Below the pieces are notes generated by a model, which did not search any database, was not told the DNA's origin, and worked only from the letters and a program-made list of their open reading frames with translations. This document shows, piece after piece, positions 49,570-61,647 of a stretch of DNA of 64,000 nucleotides. Positions within the stretch are counted from its first letter, which is position 1; each line of letters starts with the position of its first letter. The stretch is from Rhizomucor pusillus (lineage: Eukaryota; Mucoromycota; Mucoromycetes; Mucorales; Lichtheimiaceae): assembly GCA_900175165.2 (NCBI GenBank), contig FWWN02000650.1, positions 62,001 to 126,000 on the forward strand. The letters run 5' to 3'. The position numbers and the translations under genes are program-made.

Positions 49570-52400
49570 AAAGATCCAGATGAAACAGAGGTCGATCACA
49601 AGTGTGATTAAGGCAGTCGGATAGACTAGATCGTGGAATGCTCTGTAAAAGAACTCGATGGTGATTGACCGTCGTCCTTTAGAAAGATTAATGAGTAATC
49701 CGCTCCAAGGTATTTTAGCCGAAACAAGTCTGGTGGTGGAGCCCAAAAAGAACAGGTTCAAGCCGCTACCCAGCTTCTTCCTTCCTTAAGAGTCTGCTAC
49801 TAAACCACCTCGCTGCTCCCGCAACCCCTCCTCTCCAAACCAAGTAGAAACCAAAATTCTCCCACTGGCCAAGAACGACATTTACCGTTCCAGTTGAATG
49901 TGCAGAGAACGTGAGCGAGTTGAAATCTTTACAGAACGTAATTGTTGGTTATCCGTGATGCGTTGCAAAAGGCAAGCCTTGGTTTGGAAGCAGAAAAGAA
50001 GGCTTGATAACCTGTGGAGTGGTGTGGAAAGAACACTGCCAGACTCCGCCGCTTCCCAATGTGTGTGTGTCTCTTTTCCGGTCGTTCAGAAGTTGCCGCT
50101 CACACGGAGGATCATCCCACTTACTTTACCTATATAATCGTGCAACTTATGCATTTATAAGTGATAATATCAATATCAGATTTATGGGATTTGGATAACT
50201 GGGCTTAGTCTGTTTCCAAGATACAGTTCCTGGATCATTTTTAGTTTTCTGTAATCGGTCACATATTTCAAAAATGATCAAGTATCACACCTTTTCTTTT
50301 GTATACCGGTGACAAGGAGATGATATCGATGGACAGAATCTCTGATCTTCCACATTGGTGTGTGATAAGCTGAACAATATAGCGGCGGATCAAGAAGTCA
50401 CGATGGACGAGCTTTAATTATCCTGTGAAGCATGCAATGGCCCCAGTGCATATCAGCAATGGATAAAAACCCGAACGAGTTGAATGCATCCGTATGTACG
50501 CAAAGAGTCATCCGCTACAATGGGATGGCCGTATATTACTCGGACGCTATTTATATGGAGAACTATATACGGAAAACTTCGAGAGTCTTTGCAATCCAGC
50601 ATGAAAGCTACCAGTACGGTGGATCCCAATGTCGTTTCAACTAAGGATGGAAGCCCATAATTTCGTACATGTCCTAAACTTGCGAGCAAAAAAAGTATCT
50701 TTGAAAAACTCTGTAAAGATAAGCAAACGCATGATTTGCACATTGCTGTTCATACATAAACTGTTGTAGATCTCAAGGCTTACATAGCACACTAGCTGAT
50801 AAAACGTAAACAAATCATCTACATGAATTCAAATTTTTGGTGGCATACAATTTGACTGGAATAGCCTGCATAGCAGCCACCAGCATGATTTGTATACATG
50901 AATGTTTGGGAGATCTCACAGCGTTGAAGTTCACCTCAGGCTTCAAACTACTTTCAGTACAAAGAAGCTTTACTGTATTTTACGTTTTAGCGTGGGACCA
51001 GGTCTTTACATCGTAGTGACATTCATAATCCTAAAGAGTTGCCAGAATTCTACGTTGTTACAGTTTACTTCGCTTTTATCCAGAAAGGTTTCTGATCTAG
51101 CTGTTTGCTAGCTTTGCAAGATATTACTTGCGAAATGCCTGTGGGATTTAGTTGTAGATCTTTGGTAATAATACAAATATATATGCAGTAGTTGTCTGGA
51201 TTCAGATTAACGATTAACGGGACTCGATACTTTTGCAAGAATAAGCTCCGGATCTTATCGCTTAAACACGGTGTGATATGAAATGACGTAGTAATGTGAG
51301 AGAAAAATGAGCAATATATCCTTTCAAATCCTTGATGCAATTGTAAACCATACAAGGTGCTCGAAGATTAGATGATCTTTGTCTGAAGTTCGCAATTGTA
51401 CTAGTAGTAGAGCCGAGAGTTGGACAAATCACGTTACGTCACACTGAGATACAAAAAGCTCCTGAAATGGACATTTGTGATCCACCCCAAAAAGCTGATG
51501 ATCTCTTCGGGTAGGGGCTAGGTATGCGTGCGTCCTGCGCACTGCTCTCCGGATCTGGCACATTCCTCAGGACGGAGCATGGCTGTTCTCAAGTCAGCTA
51601 AGCTCTGCCCTGAGCGCTTTGCTCCGCGCAAGGAAGCAGAAAAGGATTACAAATTGACAACTCGACTGTCTCTCGTTACTACCAATTAAAAGAACTTCAG
51701 TTTCTATTGATGAAAAACATTGTTGAATGAAAAAACGCAAAATTGGGAGTTTACAACGGTGCAATGAGCTCTATTGTGTTACTGTCATGCATTGAAAAAT
51801 GTTAATATGTTTAGATAAAGATAAATCCGTACAAAACAATACATGCTAATGCGGATCTTTTTCCTCGTTATGCTGCTTCGTACCCCTGTTTCTCCTGCAA
51901 TCTTTTATTGTGGACGGACGTGCGGATCATATTGCTGCGTGACGTCCAGAACTATGTTAAGGAGGATCAAGAAGCGTCAGTGTTGGCGTACGCATGCCAA
52001 TGCAAGGTTTTGTGGAGAGAGAGAGAGAGAAGAAATACCATGCTCAGGTGGTCCACGTTGCAAAGAATGGAAAGGCTGCGAAGGGAGCCTTGTTCATGCG
52101 TCATAATAGCAATTAACCTGCTGAGTGGGTTTTAGTCCGGTCAGCAATGAACTTTCCAGTCGTGACAACTCTTAAGGTTAAGCTACTGGAAGATTTCTCG
52201 TCGAGCCCGTCGCTGCCGTTTCTTGTACCCCGCGCGCGAGGGCGATGCCGCTGCCGCCGAGAGCGAGGAGCGGCAGGAGATTGGAAAGATCTCTTATTTT
52301 TTTTCCAAAGAGTTGGCGGACGGTCTGGTTGATATCAAAATGGACTGGAATTGCTCCAAGTCTCAGGGGCGAGGATTATTCAGAAACGCCTCGATTGGGA
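49570..52400. other. Gene-poor region of 2.8 kb
   Basis: No gene is supported. A 70-codon open frame at 50432-50644 (RYNGMAVYYSDAIYMENYIR) looks weakly protein-like but has no family and no splice partners. A GC-rich block with several short inverted repeats lies at about 51480-51650. A GA run is at 52018-52031. The rest is AT-rich. The left end is the NST1 promoter and the right end the promoter of the orphan gene. Confidence 0.4.
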
Positions 52401-52408
52401 TATATAAA
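52401..52408 (+). promoter_or_regulatory. TATA box of the orphan gene
   Basis: TATATAAA lies 105 bases before the ATG at 52506 and is followed by a pyrimidine-rich leader. This supports transcription of the short gene downstream. Confidence 0.55.
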
Positions 52409-52505
52409 CCTCGCAGTCGCAGCAGTTGGGAATATCTTTTTTTCACTCTTGTCATCTTCTGCATTTCTTTTCTCTCTTCCTCGCATAGAATATAACTTTA
52501 TCAGC

Positions 52506-52988
52506 ATGGTGCATCATCAAGAAACAGTAATGAACGAGCGAGCATGGATGCCCAAAGGCAAACAGATCACGTTGCCATCGTTTCACTCGCTGTGCAAGCC
52601 GATCGAAGAATTAACGACACCGCCTCCGGCAAAAGAGACTAGAAATCACTATCGCACAACCTCCGTACCATCGCGTTTACCAAGCCAGTTCCAGCAGCGG
52701 CTCTCGATGGATGTCTTGTTGGATGCTATCGAACTTGAACAATCCATGTATGAGCAGTACAAACATGAGCGCGTAAAGAGTATGCTTCGTGAACATCACC
52801 AACACGGCCATCGATTCCACCCATACGACCGCCGACGTTCCAAATCAGCTCCAGGAGGTTCTGTATCTATCCAATGTACCAAGCAGGCCCAATGGACATC
52901 GTCTTTCACAAACGACCAAGGATTGAATCCTCAGCAACTTGCCGAATCTATCGCTCAAAAACACATCGACTGGGCCAAGAGAAAGTAA
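52506..52988 (+). CDS. Small basic orphan protein, single exon
   Basis: A 160-residue frame from an ATG in good context (CAGCATGG) to TAA, with TATA box and CT-rich leader. No domain is recognised. It begins MVHHQETVMNERAWMPKGKQ and has LPSFHSLCKPIEELTTPPP. A helical stretch SMDVLLDAIELEQSMYEQYK follows, then a His/Arg-rich stretch and RRRSKSAPGG (a possible phosphorylation or 14-3-3 site), and the end AQKHIDWAKRK. There is no signal peptide or membrane segment. It may be a lineage-specific regulator. Coding status rests on the promoter layout and codon use. Confidence 0.6.
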   Translation: MVHHQETVMNERAWMPKGKQITLPSFHSLCKPIEELTTPPPAKETRNHYRTTSVPSRLPSQFQQRLSMDVLLDAIELEQSMYEQYKHERVKSMLREHHQHGHRFHPYDRRRSKSAPGGSVSIQCTKQAQWTSSFTNDQGLNPQQLAESIAQKHIDWAKRK

Positions 52989-53050
52989 ATTGTTCTATCT
53001 TTGCTTTGACTAGGTTCCAACCCATTTCCTTCCTTTTTGTTTGCGTATCT

Positions 53051-53096
53051 ACATACACACACACACACACACACTCTCTCTCTCTCTCTCTCTCTG
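53051..53096. repeat. CA/CT microsatellite
   Basis: (CA)n is followed by (CT)n in the 3' flank of the orphan gene, probably within its 3' UTR. Confidence 0.9.
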
Positions 53097-54341
53097 TCAC
53101 TCTCACATTATCACTCAGACACTAGCATACACACTGGCTCACTCCATCCATTCATTATCAGTTTCTTGCCACACTCTCCCCACAACTTGCACGAAACACA
53201 CTTGCATGGCTATGTAAGCGAAGCAACAACACCACTCAGCGAGGCACAACAAGAGCAGCAAGCATATTCAGCAACAAAGACGACAATTCTTGATCTGTCA
53301 CGAATATCATTTATTATCATCATTAGTATCATTATATCTTTTTCTTTTTTTGTTTGTAACTGCTTACCCCTATGAAGTACCTGTATTTTCGAAATTTTTT
53401 CCGCGCATCAACTTTTTAACATATACATATCTGAAACGTGCCCAGCGTTAAATGTCCATCCTCTTTTCCGTGCAGAAGGACTTGCCATTCTTATTGGGCG
53501 GGGACGCTCCGCTTAAGGTTCACACGTGCTACGTTGATGCATTGCGCGAGGAATGTTGGAAGCTTTAAGGAGAATCTTCTCGCAATGCTTTTACTGGAAA
53601 AAGTCAAATGAAATAATCAGACGTTTCGGACAACAGACAACTTGGGCGATCACTTCAAAAAGCGTGTCAATATTAGAGAGACTGCTGCAGAATTAAATGT
53701 TCAGATCAGGTTCTGGAAGGGTCTTGGGCGCGCATAGGATATGCCCTACTAATACCGCTTTTGCATTTGTTGGAAAAATCATGTGTCACACAGCAGATCT
53801 TTGCAAAGTTCTAAATCGATTAATATCACTCAGCAGCATAAATATTCGAATTGCGACGTAATGGCTGGTTATGTAAATTTGATATGCATGTACGCACAAT
53901 GGAATAGGTTTGCCACGTCGCAAGTAAATGGTAGCCTCTGATGTCAAACTAACCTAGTAAATATGCATAGAAGAGAAAGAATATGTAGGGGCTGTGTAAT
54001 GGTGTAGAGAAAGTTGCAGAAAAATACTCGAAGCGACAACGACGGGGAGAGTTCGGAAGTATTATGGACGGCATACAGACAACCCTCATTCTATATTCAC
54101 TTTTGTTATCTATGAACGAGAATAGAGTTGCCTGGGTAGTGAATAGAATACAATGCGCTTTGTAGCGGCAACACAAAATGCGAGTGGGCACATGGGCCAA
54201 TTCTCTTGTGGGAGGAGTGCAAAAGCCGGTGCGGTCTGTGGCCGCCCAGATTCGCCTCCTTTCTTCTTTCTCTCACAACGTATACCTTTCCTGTTTAAGT
54301 CATTTATCTTACTCTTTTCTCTACCTTCCCTCACTCAATTG
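53097..54341. other. Intergenic, no clear gene
   Basis: No reading frame is supported. The left part would be the 3' UTR of the orphan gene. The right end has a CT-rich leader just before the ATG of the HTH-SANT gene. Confidence 0.45.
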
Positions 54342-55491
54342 ATGGCAACCCATTCACCATCTCTACACGACCCCAATGAAGCCAAACGCTGGCTTATCAT
54401 TGGAGCTTACCATGCTGGCGCCTCAGAGAACCGTATCGCACGTATCTCTGGTCTCTCCAAGACAGCCGTGCGCCGAATAATACTCAACTATCAACGCACG
54501 GAAGTACCCTCGCTGCCCCAAGAATTACCACGTTCAGGTATGAACCCAAAACACGAAGGCAATGACGCATTTGCCATCTCATTCATCCTTTCCACCATGA
54601 ACAGTCAAAGAAAAGCCTTTAGTCGAATACGACGAAGACGGTAATCTTATTCTGGATGAAGAGGACGAAGAAAGCCTCCAGGTACCAGGCACAAGCGAAC
54701 ACGATGTGCATGGGCTGCATAATAAGTATTTTGAAAAGCAGCAGCAGCGACAACATCATCTTCCGCCCAAGCGATCGGCCGACAGTCGGATAACAAAGTT
54801 CGTACCATCCAAGAAGATCTCCCGCTTACCAACAACGAAAGAAATAATCGCCTACGTCTCGCAACAAAGGCAGTTGGGTAACGAGGCGACAAACTCTGTA
54901 TGTTTGCCGAAAAATGAAAAAAAGCGAACGTAATTCGCAGTGCTAACTGATCCTAATCAGCTTGCGACATTCGAACACTCTGACGACGATATCCCTTCCC
55001 TTTCCTCCGTTTCTTCAAACCCTAGCACTCCATTGTGGCGACCTCTCACCCCTCCTCGCGATTCATTAGCTTCACTCGATGACAAATTGATGCACTTGGC
55101 ACCACCCATGTCTGTGTCGTTACCACCCTCTCCACCACTTCACAGCCAACATGTGCCGAGATTACCACCTCTAAGCAAGTACGATCAGACGATACGAGGA
55201 TTTGAAGAGTGGACGCATGGAGACGATATGCTGTTACTTGAACATGTACTTGAACGACTTGAGGAGACGAGGTGGAAAGAATTGGAAGCCAAAATGGAAG
55301 GAAGGCACACCGCTCGATTGTGCAAAGAACGCTGGAAGTATTTGCAGTCGATCTTATTGAAAGCAACCACAAAATTGGAAATAAAACAAGGCGATGAACA
55401 TCAACCAGAAAACCAAACGTCTGACGAACCAGATGAAGAAGAGATCTACGAACTTGAGGACACCGATCAAGAAATGGAAGACGCAAACTAG
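54342..55491 (+). CDS. Putative DNA-binding protein with N-terminal HTH and SANT/Myb-like domain
   Basis: Three exons (54342-54537, 54605-54897, 54961-55491) give 339 residues. Residues about 8-50 (AKRWLIIGAYHAGASENRIA, then RISGLSKTAVRRIILNYQRT) form a helix-turn-helix of the homeodomain-like type found at the start of Tc1/mariner-type transposases and in related fungal regulators. The middle is acidic, then basic (ITKFVPSKKISRLPTTKEI). The C-terminal part has FEEWTHGDDMLLLEHVLERL, then WKELEAKMEGRHTARLCKERW, a SANT/Myb-like helix set with three spaced Trp residues. The tail is acidic. A transcriptional role is inferred. The target is unknown. It is convergent with the PX gene, 137 bases apart. 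Confidence 0.75.
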
Positions 55492-55628
55492 GTTTCTATT
55501 TTTCTCACACCCAAACCCAAATCGACACCCATTCCGTTATTTGTTGCAAATATCTGATTCTTTATTCCCTCCTAGCCTTTCCTTTACGAATATCAAATAC
55601 AATTATTTGAACAAAGTTCTTTTTTTTT

Positions 55629-58219
55629 TCACTGGTTATTTGCACGCAAAAGTCCCACAACAGATTTCACAAATGCTGGTACGACTTTTGGGAGCAGTTC
55701 CATCTGTGGCGGCTCCAGTGTCAATTCGTGAGCTACAGGTGCTTTGCTACCGCTGCTGCCGGAATAGGTACTGTCGTCATCGTCATCAAACAATTCATCG
55801 TCCTCTGCAACAAACTCGGCCAAGTCTTGAAACACGCCGACAACTTCGGACTTGTTTGGCAAAAAGTCGAACGCTTCTTCGGTATCGATTTGACTCTGCT
55901 GTTGATCCATCATAAGTTTCTGTCGAGTACGCTGCATATGCTGGGCCTTGCGTCTCCAGTGATAATCACAAATAGCATCAATTTCTTTCTTTAGCGCCTC
56001 GTGGTCGGTCACGCCAGCTGCAGTGGCCACTTGATCCATATCCACCCGCCCCGGAATACCATTGGCCACCAGCGAAAACATGCAATCAACGTATTGCAGC
56101 AGCTCGTCGAACAGCCGAGACGAGTCGTTGGCGTGGACGTCGTGTACGAATTTGTAAAACTGTTGCTCGTGGCGCTGTACGAGCTGGATGAACTGCTGTG
56201 TTGTGTTGCTGACATCCTGCACGTCAACCGAATCAAGTATCCCAATCAAATCGTCAATGAAAGCAGAGAGATGGGTGATAGAATCACCAATGTTCGCAGC
56301 CTTGTAGACTTGGGCAAGCGGCTCATAGAACATGGCAAAGATTTCTCGGAGGAGCTCGCCCGTGACTCCTTGGAAAGCCAGCGCCATAAGAACTTCTTGC
56401 TCTCGCTTTGCAGCATAGAGTGTCCACAAGCGGTGAAGCTGCTTGACCAGCTTTCTGTTTTCAGGTTCTTTGGTAGCTGACGCTAGTTTCACAATTTGCT
56501 GAGGTGTGAGGGCTGGCTCGATATCCTCGTTTCTGAGCACCTCCAATGTCTGTCCAACGGATGATCTACCTATTTTTTCAGCCAATCAGTAAAGTTTAAC
56601 GTGCATTGTTCTAGAGAAAAGGAAAAGAGAACATTACTCTGGAAGGAAAAATTCTCGGGCAACGGTGTCTCCACAGCGTTTCGAAATTTCTTGCAAAGTT
56701 CTGGATCTTGGATTTGAATTTCCAATTCAGCGATCTCCTGCTGGACTTCCTTCGCTTCGTCGCTCATGCCGGCCATGATAATTCTTTGAAAAAGACTACG
56801 CCGTCCGAATGGTTGTGCCAGAAACAGGTCGAGAACACCCTTCACCATCGCGAAAGGATTAGATACTTTTAGTATCTGGGCTACAGCTCGATACGGCATC
56901 AGTGCATGCGTGCGTTTCAGAGAGGCAACGTTTTCAGATGCGCTATCGGATGTGATGAATTGAGTGTGTAGCACAAAGGCCAAGCTAACAAGCGGAAATC
57001 GCCGTTAGCCCATTGCATAGGTCATACTTCTTTTTTTTATCTTTGCTTACTTTATACGTCCCCACTCGAAACCTTTGCGAATAGGGTCTGGCAAGTCTTG
57101 TATGCGCTCTGTACTTTTGATAATCTCGAAAACTTCAAGCAAACCGCCGGGTTTCATTACCTGTTTTTTCAGCATGGACAAGAGTTCATTCAGCTCGCTC
57201 ATCTTTTGATCCACTTGCTCGCGGAATCTGGCCTCTTCTTCGTATCTTGCGAGATCCAGTTCCTTGCGCTTTTCAGCATCATCCAACTGCTCCTGTGTTA
57301 GTTCGATAGAGTTCTCTGACAAGAAGCGTCTAAAGATGTCACTCTTTGCTAATTTTGGTACAGCTGCAACGCGTCTTAAGAACGAGCGCAGTAAAAGTCG
57401 GTCTTTCTCGCGATAAAGATGAGTGTGGCGTAATTCTTGCGATCGTCTGTGGAAAGCCTTGCGCTCCTGCTTGTTTTCACCGTTTTCAAACGACGGATCG
57501 CTTGCTTTGCTTGGCACACCGGGGACCTCCTCAGACGGATATTCGGCTCGGAGATCCTGGTAAAGACGTCTAAAGTCACCGTGTCGCCGACCAACAAAGA
57601 CCGGGTCAGGTTGATCTTGAAAGTGTGTACAAATGACGAATTCTGCATGCGAAACTTCTCGAAGCGTACGCTTTTCGCTAATGTTCCTGACAGTAACGAC
57701 ATTTATATCAAGGCCATTGAAACCTATCCATTCCAAGTAATGATCTTCGTTTTCCAAAAATGTCATTTCCTTCTCCATCTCCTTTGTTACTTCGCTGTCC
57801 TCTTTCTTTCTAAGCTCGCTCGGATCAACCTTGATGACTTGCTCATCTCCTTGCCTAGTCTTTATCGACGCAGCCAGACCGACGTTCATGAGCTTTTGGA
57901 TCTTGTACATTAAAATTCGACGCTGGGTTGCACTTGATCTTTTAGGCGTGTATGTGTCGAGTTTGACTTTAGCTAGCTCATTCAAAAACGTCTGACATTT
58001 GTTCCAGAACTCGTCATTGCCGCCATGCTTCAATAGAGGGAACTTCACGACAAATTGCTGTGCAATGTACCGAAGAAAAGGATACTTGGTCTCGGTATGG
58101 TCGTCTTTTAGCAGCGCGAACACGTCAGGCGACTGTTTCAGCTTGTCAAGTTCTCTCTGCAGCTCCAGCGAGATAAGCTCCCGCTTGTAATAGTGAAGTT
58201 GAGTCGGTGATAGCTCCAT
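55629..58219 (-). CDS. PX-domain / DUF3818 lipid-binding protein (yeast Ypr097w-like)
   Basis: Three exons (58219 to about 57051, then two more) give about 860 residues. The N-terminal PX-associated part (SPTQLHYYKRELISLELQRE, FLRYIAQQFVVKFPLL) is followed by a PX domain containing FVICTHFQDQPDPVFVGRRH and GDFRRLYQDLRAEYP (phosphoinositide binding). LLLRSFLRRVAAVP comes next, then the long helical DUF3818 region (GVLDLFLAQPFGRRSLFQRI, MALAFQGVTGELLREIF). The acidic C-terminus has DDDDDSTYSG. The yeast protein has been linked to lipid droplets and ergosterol distribution; that role here is inference. The start is the first ATG after a non-coding leader. Confidence 0.9.
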
Positions 58220-58972
58220 TTGCCAAAGCGGACAGTCAAGAATAAAATACAGACGAATAAGAAGGAAGAAGCAGCCTGGGTTCCGCTCCTCCTTGGCGTC
58301 ACAGGTTTTCAGCAAGAGGATGACGATCAGCCGGCATTACTTGTCCCGTTCTCCGAAAAGCGCCGCTTTGTTCAGAGCAACCTAAGTTGTGTAACCAAAG
58401 AAGGTTGTTATTGCTTCGTAATAGTAAGGCACATGTATTGTACACGGCTGCTACGTACATAGCATCACAGACAATAGTGTTCGGACCTATGCTGTTTCAT
58501 TCCGGACCGAGCTGATCTTGGCTTTAGCATTGCATGCTGATCATTATTCTAGCTTCCCATTTCTTCTATTCTTTTCTTAGCCGATACGTATTTGAAGCCA
58601 ACGACGTCAGTGTAGTACATAATATCACTCCACGTATAACAACCTCTAGTATTTTATCATCTTGTATGGAGTTTCAATGGTACCTTTCTTATACATTATC
58701 CCATTCTGATCCGCTTGAAATAATGAAACAAAGTGTAATTCAAGACATGTACTGTAAGTTATGTACATAAATGTCCTATTGATCGGTTGACGACAATAAC
58801 AAGCTGGTGAAAAGACCATAAACGTGGTCACATTGGGCTTTATCCGGTCTTTTTTTGTGTGTTCAGAGGCATTTTATCGTAGTATTTGTTTATGTAGTAT
58901 GTAAAGTGTTCGCGGAGCTACAGTGAATTCATTCCAATCTCGCATTTCTTCTCCCTTCTTCTTTTTTACCTT
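58220..58972. other. Divergent intergenic region
   Basis: This is 753 bases between two divergent genes, AT-rich, with no supported reading frame. It should carry both promoters. A CT-rich leader lies just before 58973. Confidence 0.5.
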
Positions 58973-59955
58973 ATGGAGAACACTCGCACACAAAGATTTC
59001 TAGGCAACTTGCGAAATCCTCCTTGGCTTTGGGCTTCACCAATAACGCCAGCAAATAACATAAGCGCAGAAACGCAGCAAAAACGATGGTATCATGTGCA
59101 ATGTGCACGCACTGCATTGGCTGTCACCGGTGTCCTCTGGGTATATCATCAGGTAATCCTCTCCTCCCGCCGCATAAAAAATATCCCTACCGTTACTGCT
59201 TACAGTCGCTCTCTGTGTAGTGGACGACCTACAACTGTGGCTACAAATCCATTCTGGAAATCACAAATGGTATGCACTTGTACTTTTCCTCCGAATAATT
59301 TAACATGATTTATTCAACAAGCCAGTAGGAAGCGATCGATCAGCTAGAGCGGCAGCTATTTTCTACCTCGTCATATGCATTCTAATCGGAATTACATTGC
59401 TGCTCGATATCCTCGGCGCGTTTTTGGAGGTAAATAAGAACTCTTGAATTATATAGATAAAACTTCAACATCTCACTGTTAATGTGTTGTGTGTGCATAA
59501 TGCGCCAGAGGCTTTCTACTTGGCAACGATTCGGCACACTTCCTATAGGCATTGTGTTTTTCGCCTTGAAAGGATGCGAAGAAACCCTGAAGTTTATGGA
59601 TATCTACTATGCCAATCGGACAACTCAAATTGCCAATTGCATCGACGGCATCCTGGGTCCGCCCATCCATGGCTTGACAGTAGGACCAAGCTATGAACTT
59701 TTGGCGAGTGCCTGCTCTGCACAGTTTGATGCTGACAGAGCACTTGCGCTTGCCCAGTACCTATGCAACATGATCCTCACTGCAAGTATCCATCCTTGTG
59801 TAATTGTCAACATTCATGCGTTTTTTAAATTAACAAAAACATTCGTTAGTATCTTTACATGCACAGCTTGCGTAGCCTTGTTAAACATCATGCGAAATTA
59901 CTGCGTTCAGGATCGAGCTCTTCACAAGATTATCCCCTCCAAGAAGCTCAGATGA
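58973..59955 (+). CDS. Unknown multi-pass membrane protein
   Basis: Exons 58973-59152, 59221-59269, 59329-59429 and 59509-59955 join in phase to give about 258 residues. The N-terminus is polar (RFLGNLRNPPWLW) and runs into ALAVTGVLWVYHQ. Later segments IFYLVICILIGITLLLDIL, LPIGIVFFALKG and the region around VSIFTCTACVALLNI are hydrophobic, so three to five membrane passes are likely. The first intron's acceptor must be GTGTAG at 59215-59220, since the nearer TACAG breaks the frame. A further short intron near 59785-59870 is possible. I recognise no family. Confidence 0.55.
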
Positions 59956-60002
59956 CCAACGCCGCTGTTTGATTCTTTCAAATAAAAAGGTTATTTTTTA
60001 CT

Positions 60003-61454
60003 TTATCTTCTTGATCTGCGATCATACGGCGATCTTGATCGCATTCTGCGGTGATCCCATCTATCACGGTCGTCCCTTCTGTATCTATCATCTCTTCTAT
60101 CGCGTTCATCTCTATCCCTTCGCTTTCTATCGTCGTACCGACTGCTGCTGCTGTGACCTTCTCTTCGTCGAGGAGAACGTGACCTCGATGTGGATCGCCG
60201 CCTTGAGCTTTGTCGGCGATGCTCAAAGACCAGATCGTAATCGTCACCTCGGTTTCTATCTCTTTCGTCTCTGTAGCGTGTCCTTCTTTCTAATCCTGCG
60301 ATGCCACCCAGAGCTTCTCCACGACCTCCCATGCGTCCAGCGATCCAGTCGCGATGAAGCTTGGAGACTGACTGTGAAAAGTCAACGTGTATGCGGCGAT
60401 CGTCGATAAGCACAGACTGCATTTTGAAATAGGCCTAATTGGTAATTTTTTTATCAGCGAAAAGCCGCTGTTAATCCAAGTTAATGTATCGTTTACCTCT
60501 TCAGCGTGTTCCTTGTTTTCGTATTCAATGAAAGCGTAGCAAAGTGAATCACCCGTCTGCCGATCGCGAATAATTTCGCAACTTGATATCGGCCCAAACC
60601 GCGAGAATATAAGTTCTAAATCTTCATCCCGAGTTACTGGATTCAATTTGCACACAAACAGAACATTTTCTGGTGGTTTCACTTCTGCAAATGGCAAATC
60701 TCCAACCATTTCCAAAGTCAACGCTTGTGCCTTTGCCTCGCGCGCGAGTCGCCGTTTCTCAATTTCTTCTGGATCTCCCTGTTCCTCAATTTCTTCGTCT
60801 TCGCCAATTCGCATCGACTCCAACTGTTCTTTTGTAGGCACCGGGGATGTGTCGGGTACTTGCAGACCCTCAGGATCAGGGAATGGATCGTCAAGTATGA
60901 CTGTGTGTCGAATTCGGATATCACGGAAAGGTCGACCATTCTCATCGCAGTATGCATCGTTAATCTTGTCAAGTGTATCGAATCCTTCTGCAACCTCGCC
61001 GAAAACTGTATATTTGCCGTCCAGGTAGTCCAGATCGTCAGCAAGTGTAATAAAGAATTGGCTCCCACTCACACCACCGCTTTCAATTGAAGCATCTTGC
61101 GCTACAGCCATGGAAACGGTGCCTCGCTTTTTATGCTTCAGTTTGGGATGGATCTCGGCTGGAAAGTACCGTTTGGATTTGCCTTCAAGAATGCCGTACA
61201 CTGATTCACCCTGATCACCCTTTCCAGTAGGATCGCCTGTCTGAGCCATAAAGTCCTTTTGAACATTGTGGAACGGCGAAAAGTTGTAGTACTTGATCTT
61301 GCATAACTTTAAAAAGTTGAGTGTCGTTTTAGGGCATTCTTCCGTGAAAAGGTCGATCACAATGTCTCCCAAAGATGTTTCTAAAAGAACGGACTATAGT
61401 CTCTGATCGTGAGTTGTTTGCCACGCCTACATGGTCTGTGAATGAACCAACCAT
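60003..61454 (-). CDS. Cyclophilin with RRM, PPIL4/Cyp6 type
   Basis: Residues 1-165 are a cyclophilin domain ([47 protein letters not shown]). As in PPIL4 orthologues, the catalytic Arg of FHRV is replaced ([17 protein letters not shown]), so isomerase activity may be weak. After a linker, an RRM follows ([40 protein letters not shown]), then an Arg/Asp/Ser-rich tail typical of spliceosome-associated proteins. The initiator Met is probably an exon of its own: ATG 61454-61452, then an intron (61451-61394), then SVLLET at 61393. Another intron at about 60430-60500 interrupts the RRM. Confidence 0.9.
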
Positions 61455-61647
61455 TAGGAAACGATCTTTAACGTTGCGTCGTCGGTTGCAAAGGGAAAGA
61501 TCCTCCTGCCGAACGCGGTGTCTCATTTTTCAGAGCAGCAGCCGACCCGAGCGCGGGGGCGTCCACAGACGCTCTTCATGCCCGAACTTGCACGTTTTAC
61601 ACCACTTTTGCTTTTCTTGCCGCCACCGCCACCGCGTCGAATCAACA
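61455..61647. promoter_or_regulatory. Short bidirectional promoter
   Basis: Only 193 bases lie between the divergent start codons of the PPIL4-type gene and GPC1. No TATA box is seen. Confidence 0.5.

Noticed and set aside
51480..51650. GC-rich block with inverted repeats
   Set aside because: No tRNA or rRNA consensus and no reading frame; nothing firm to claim.
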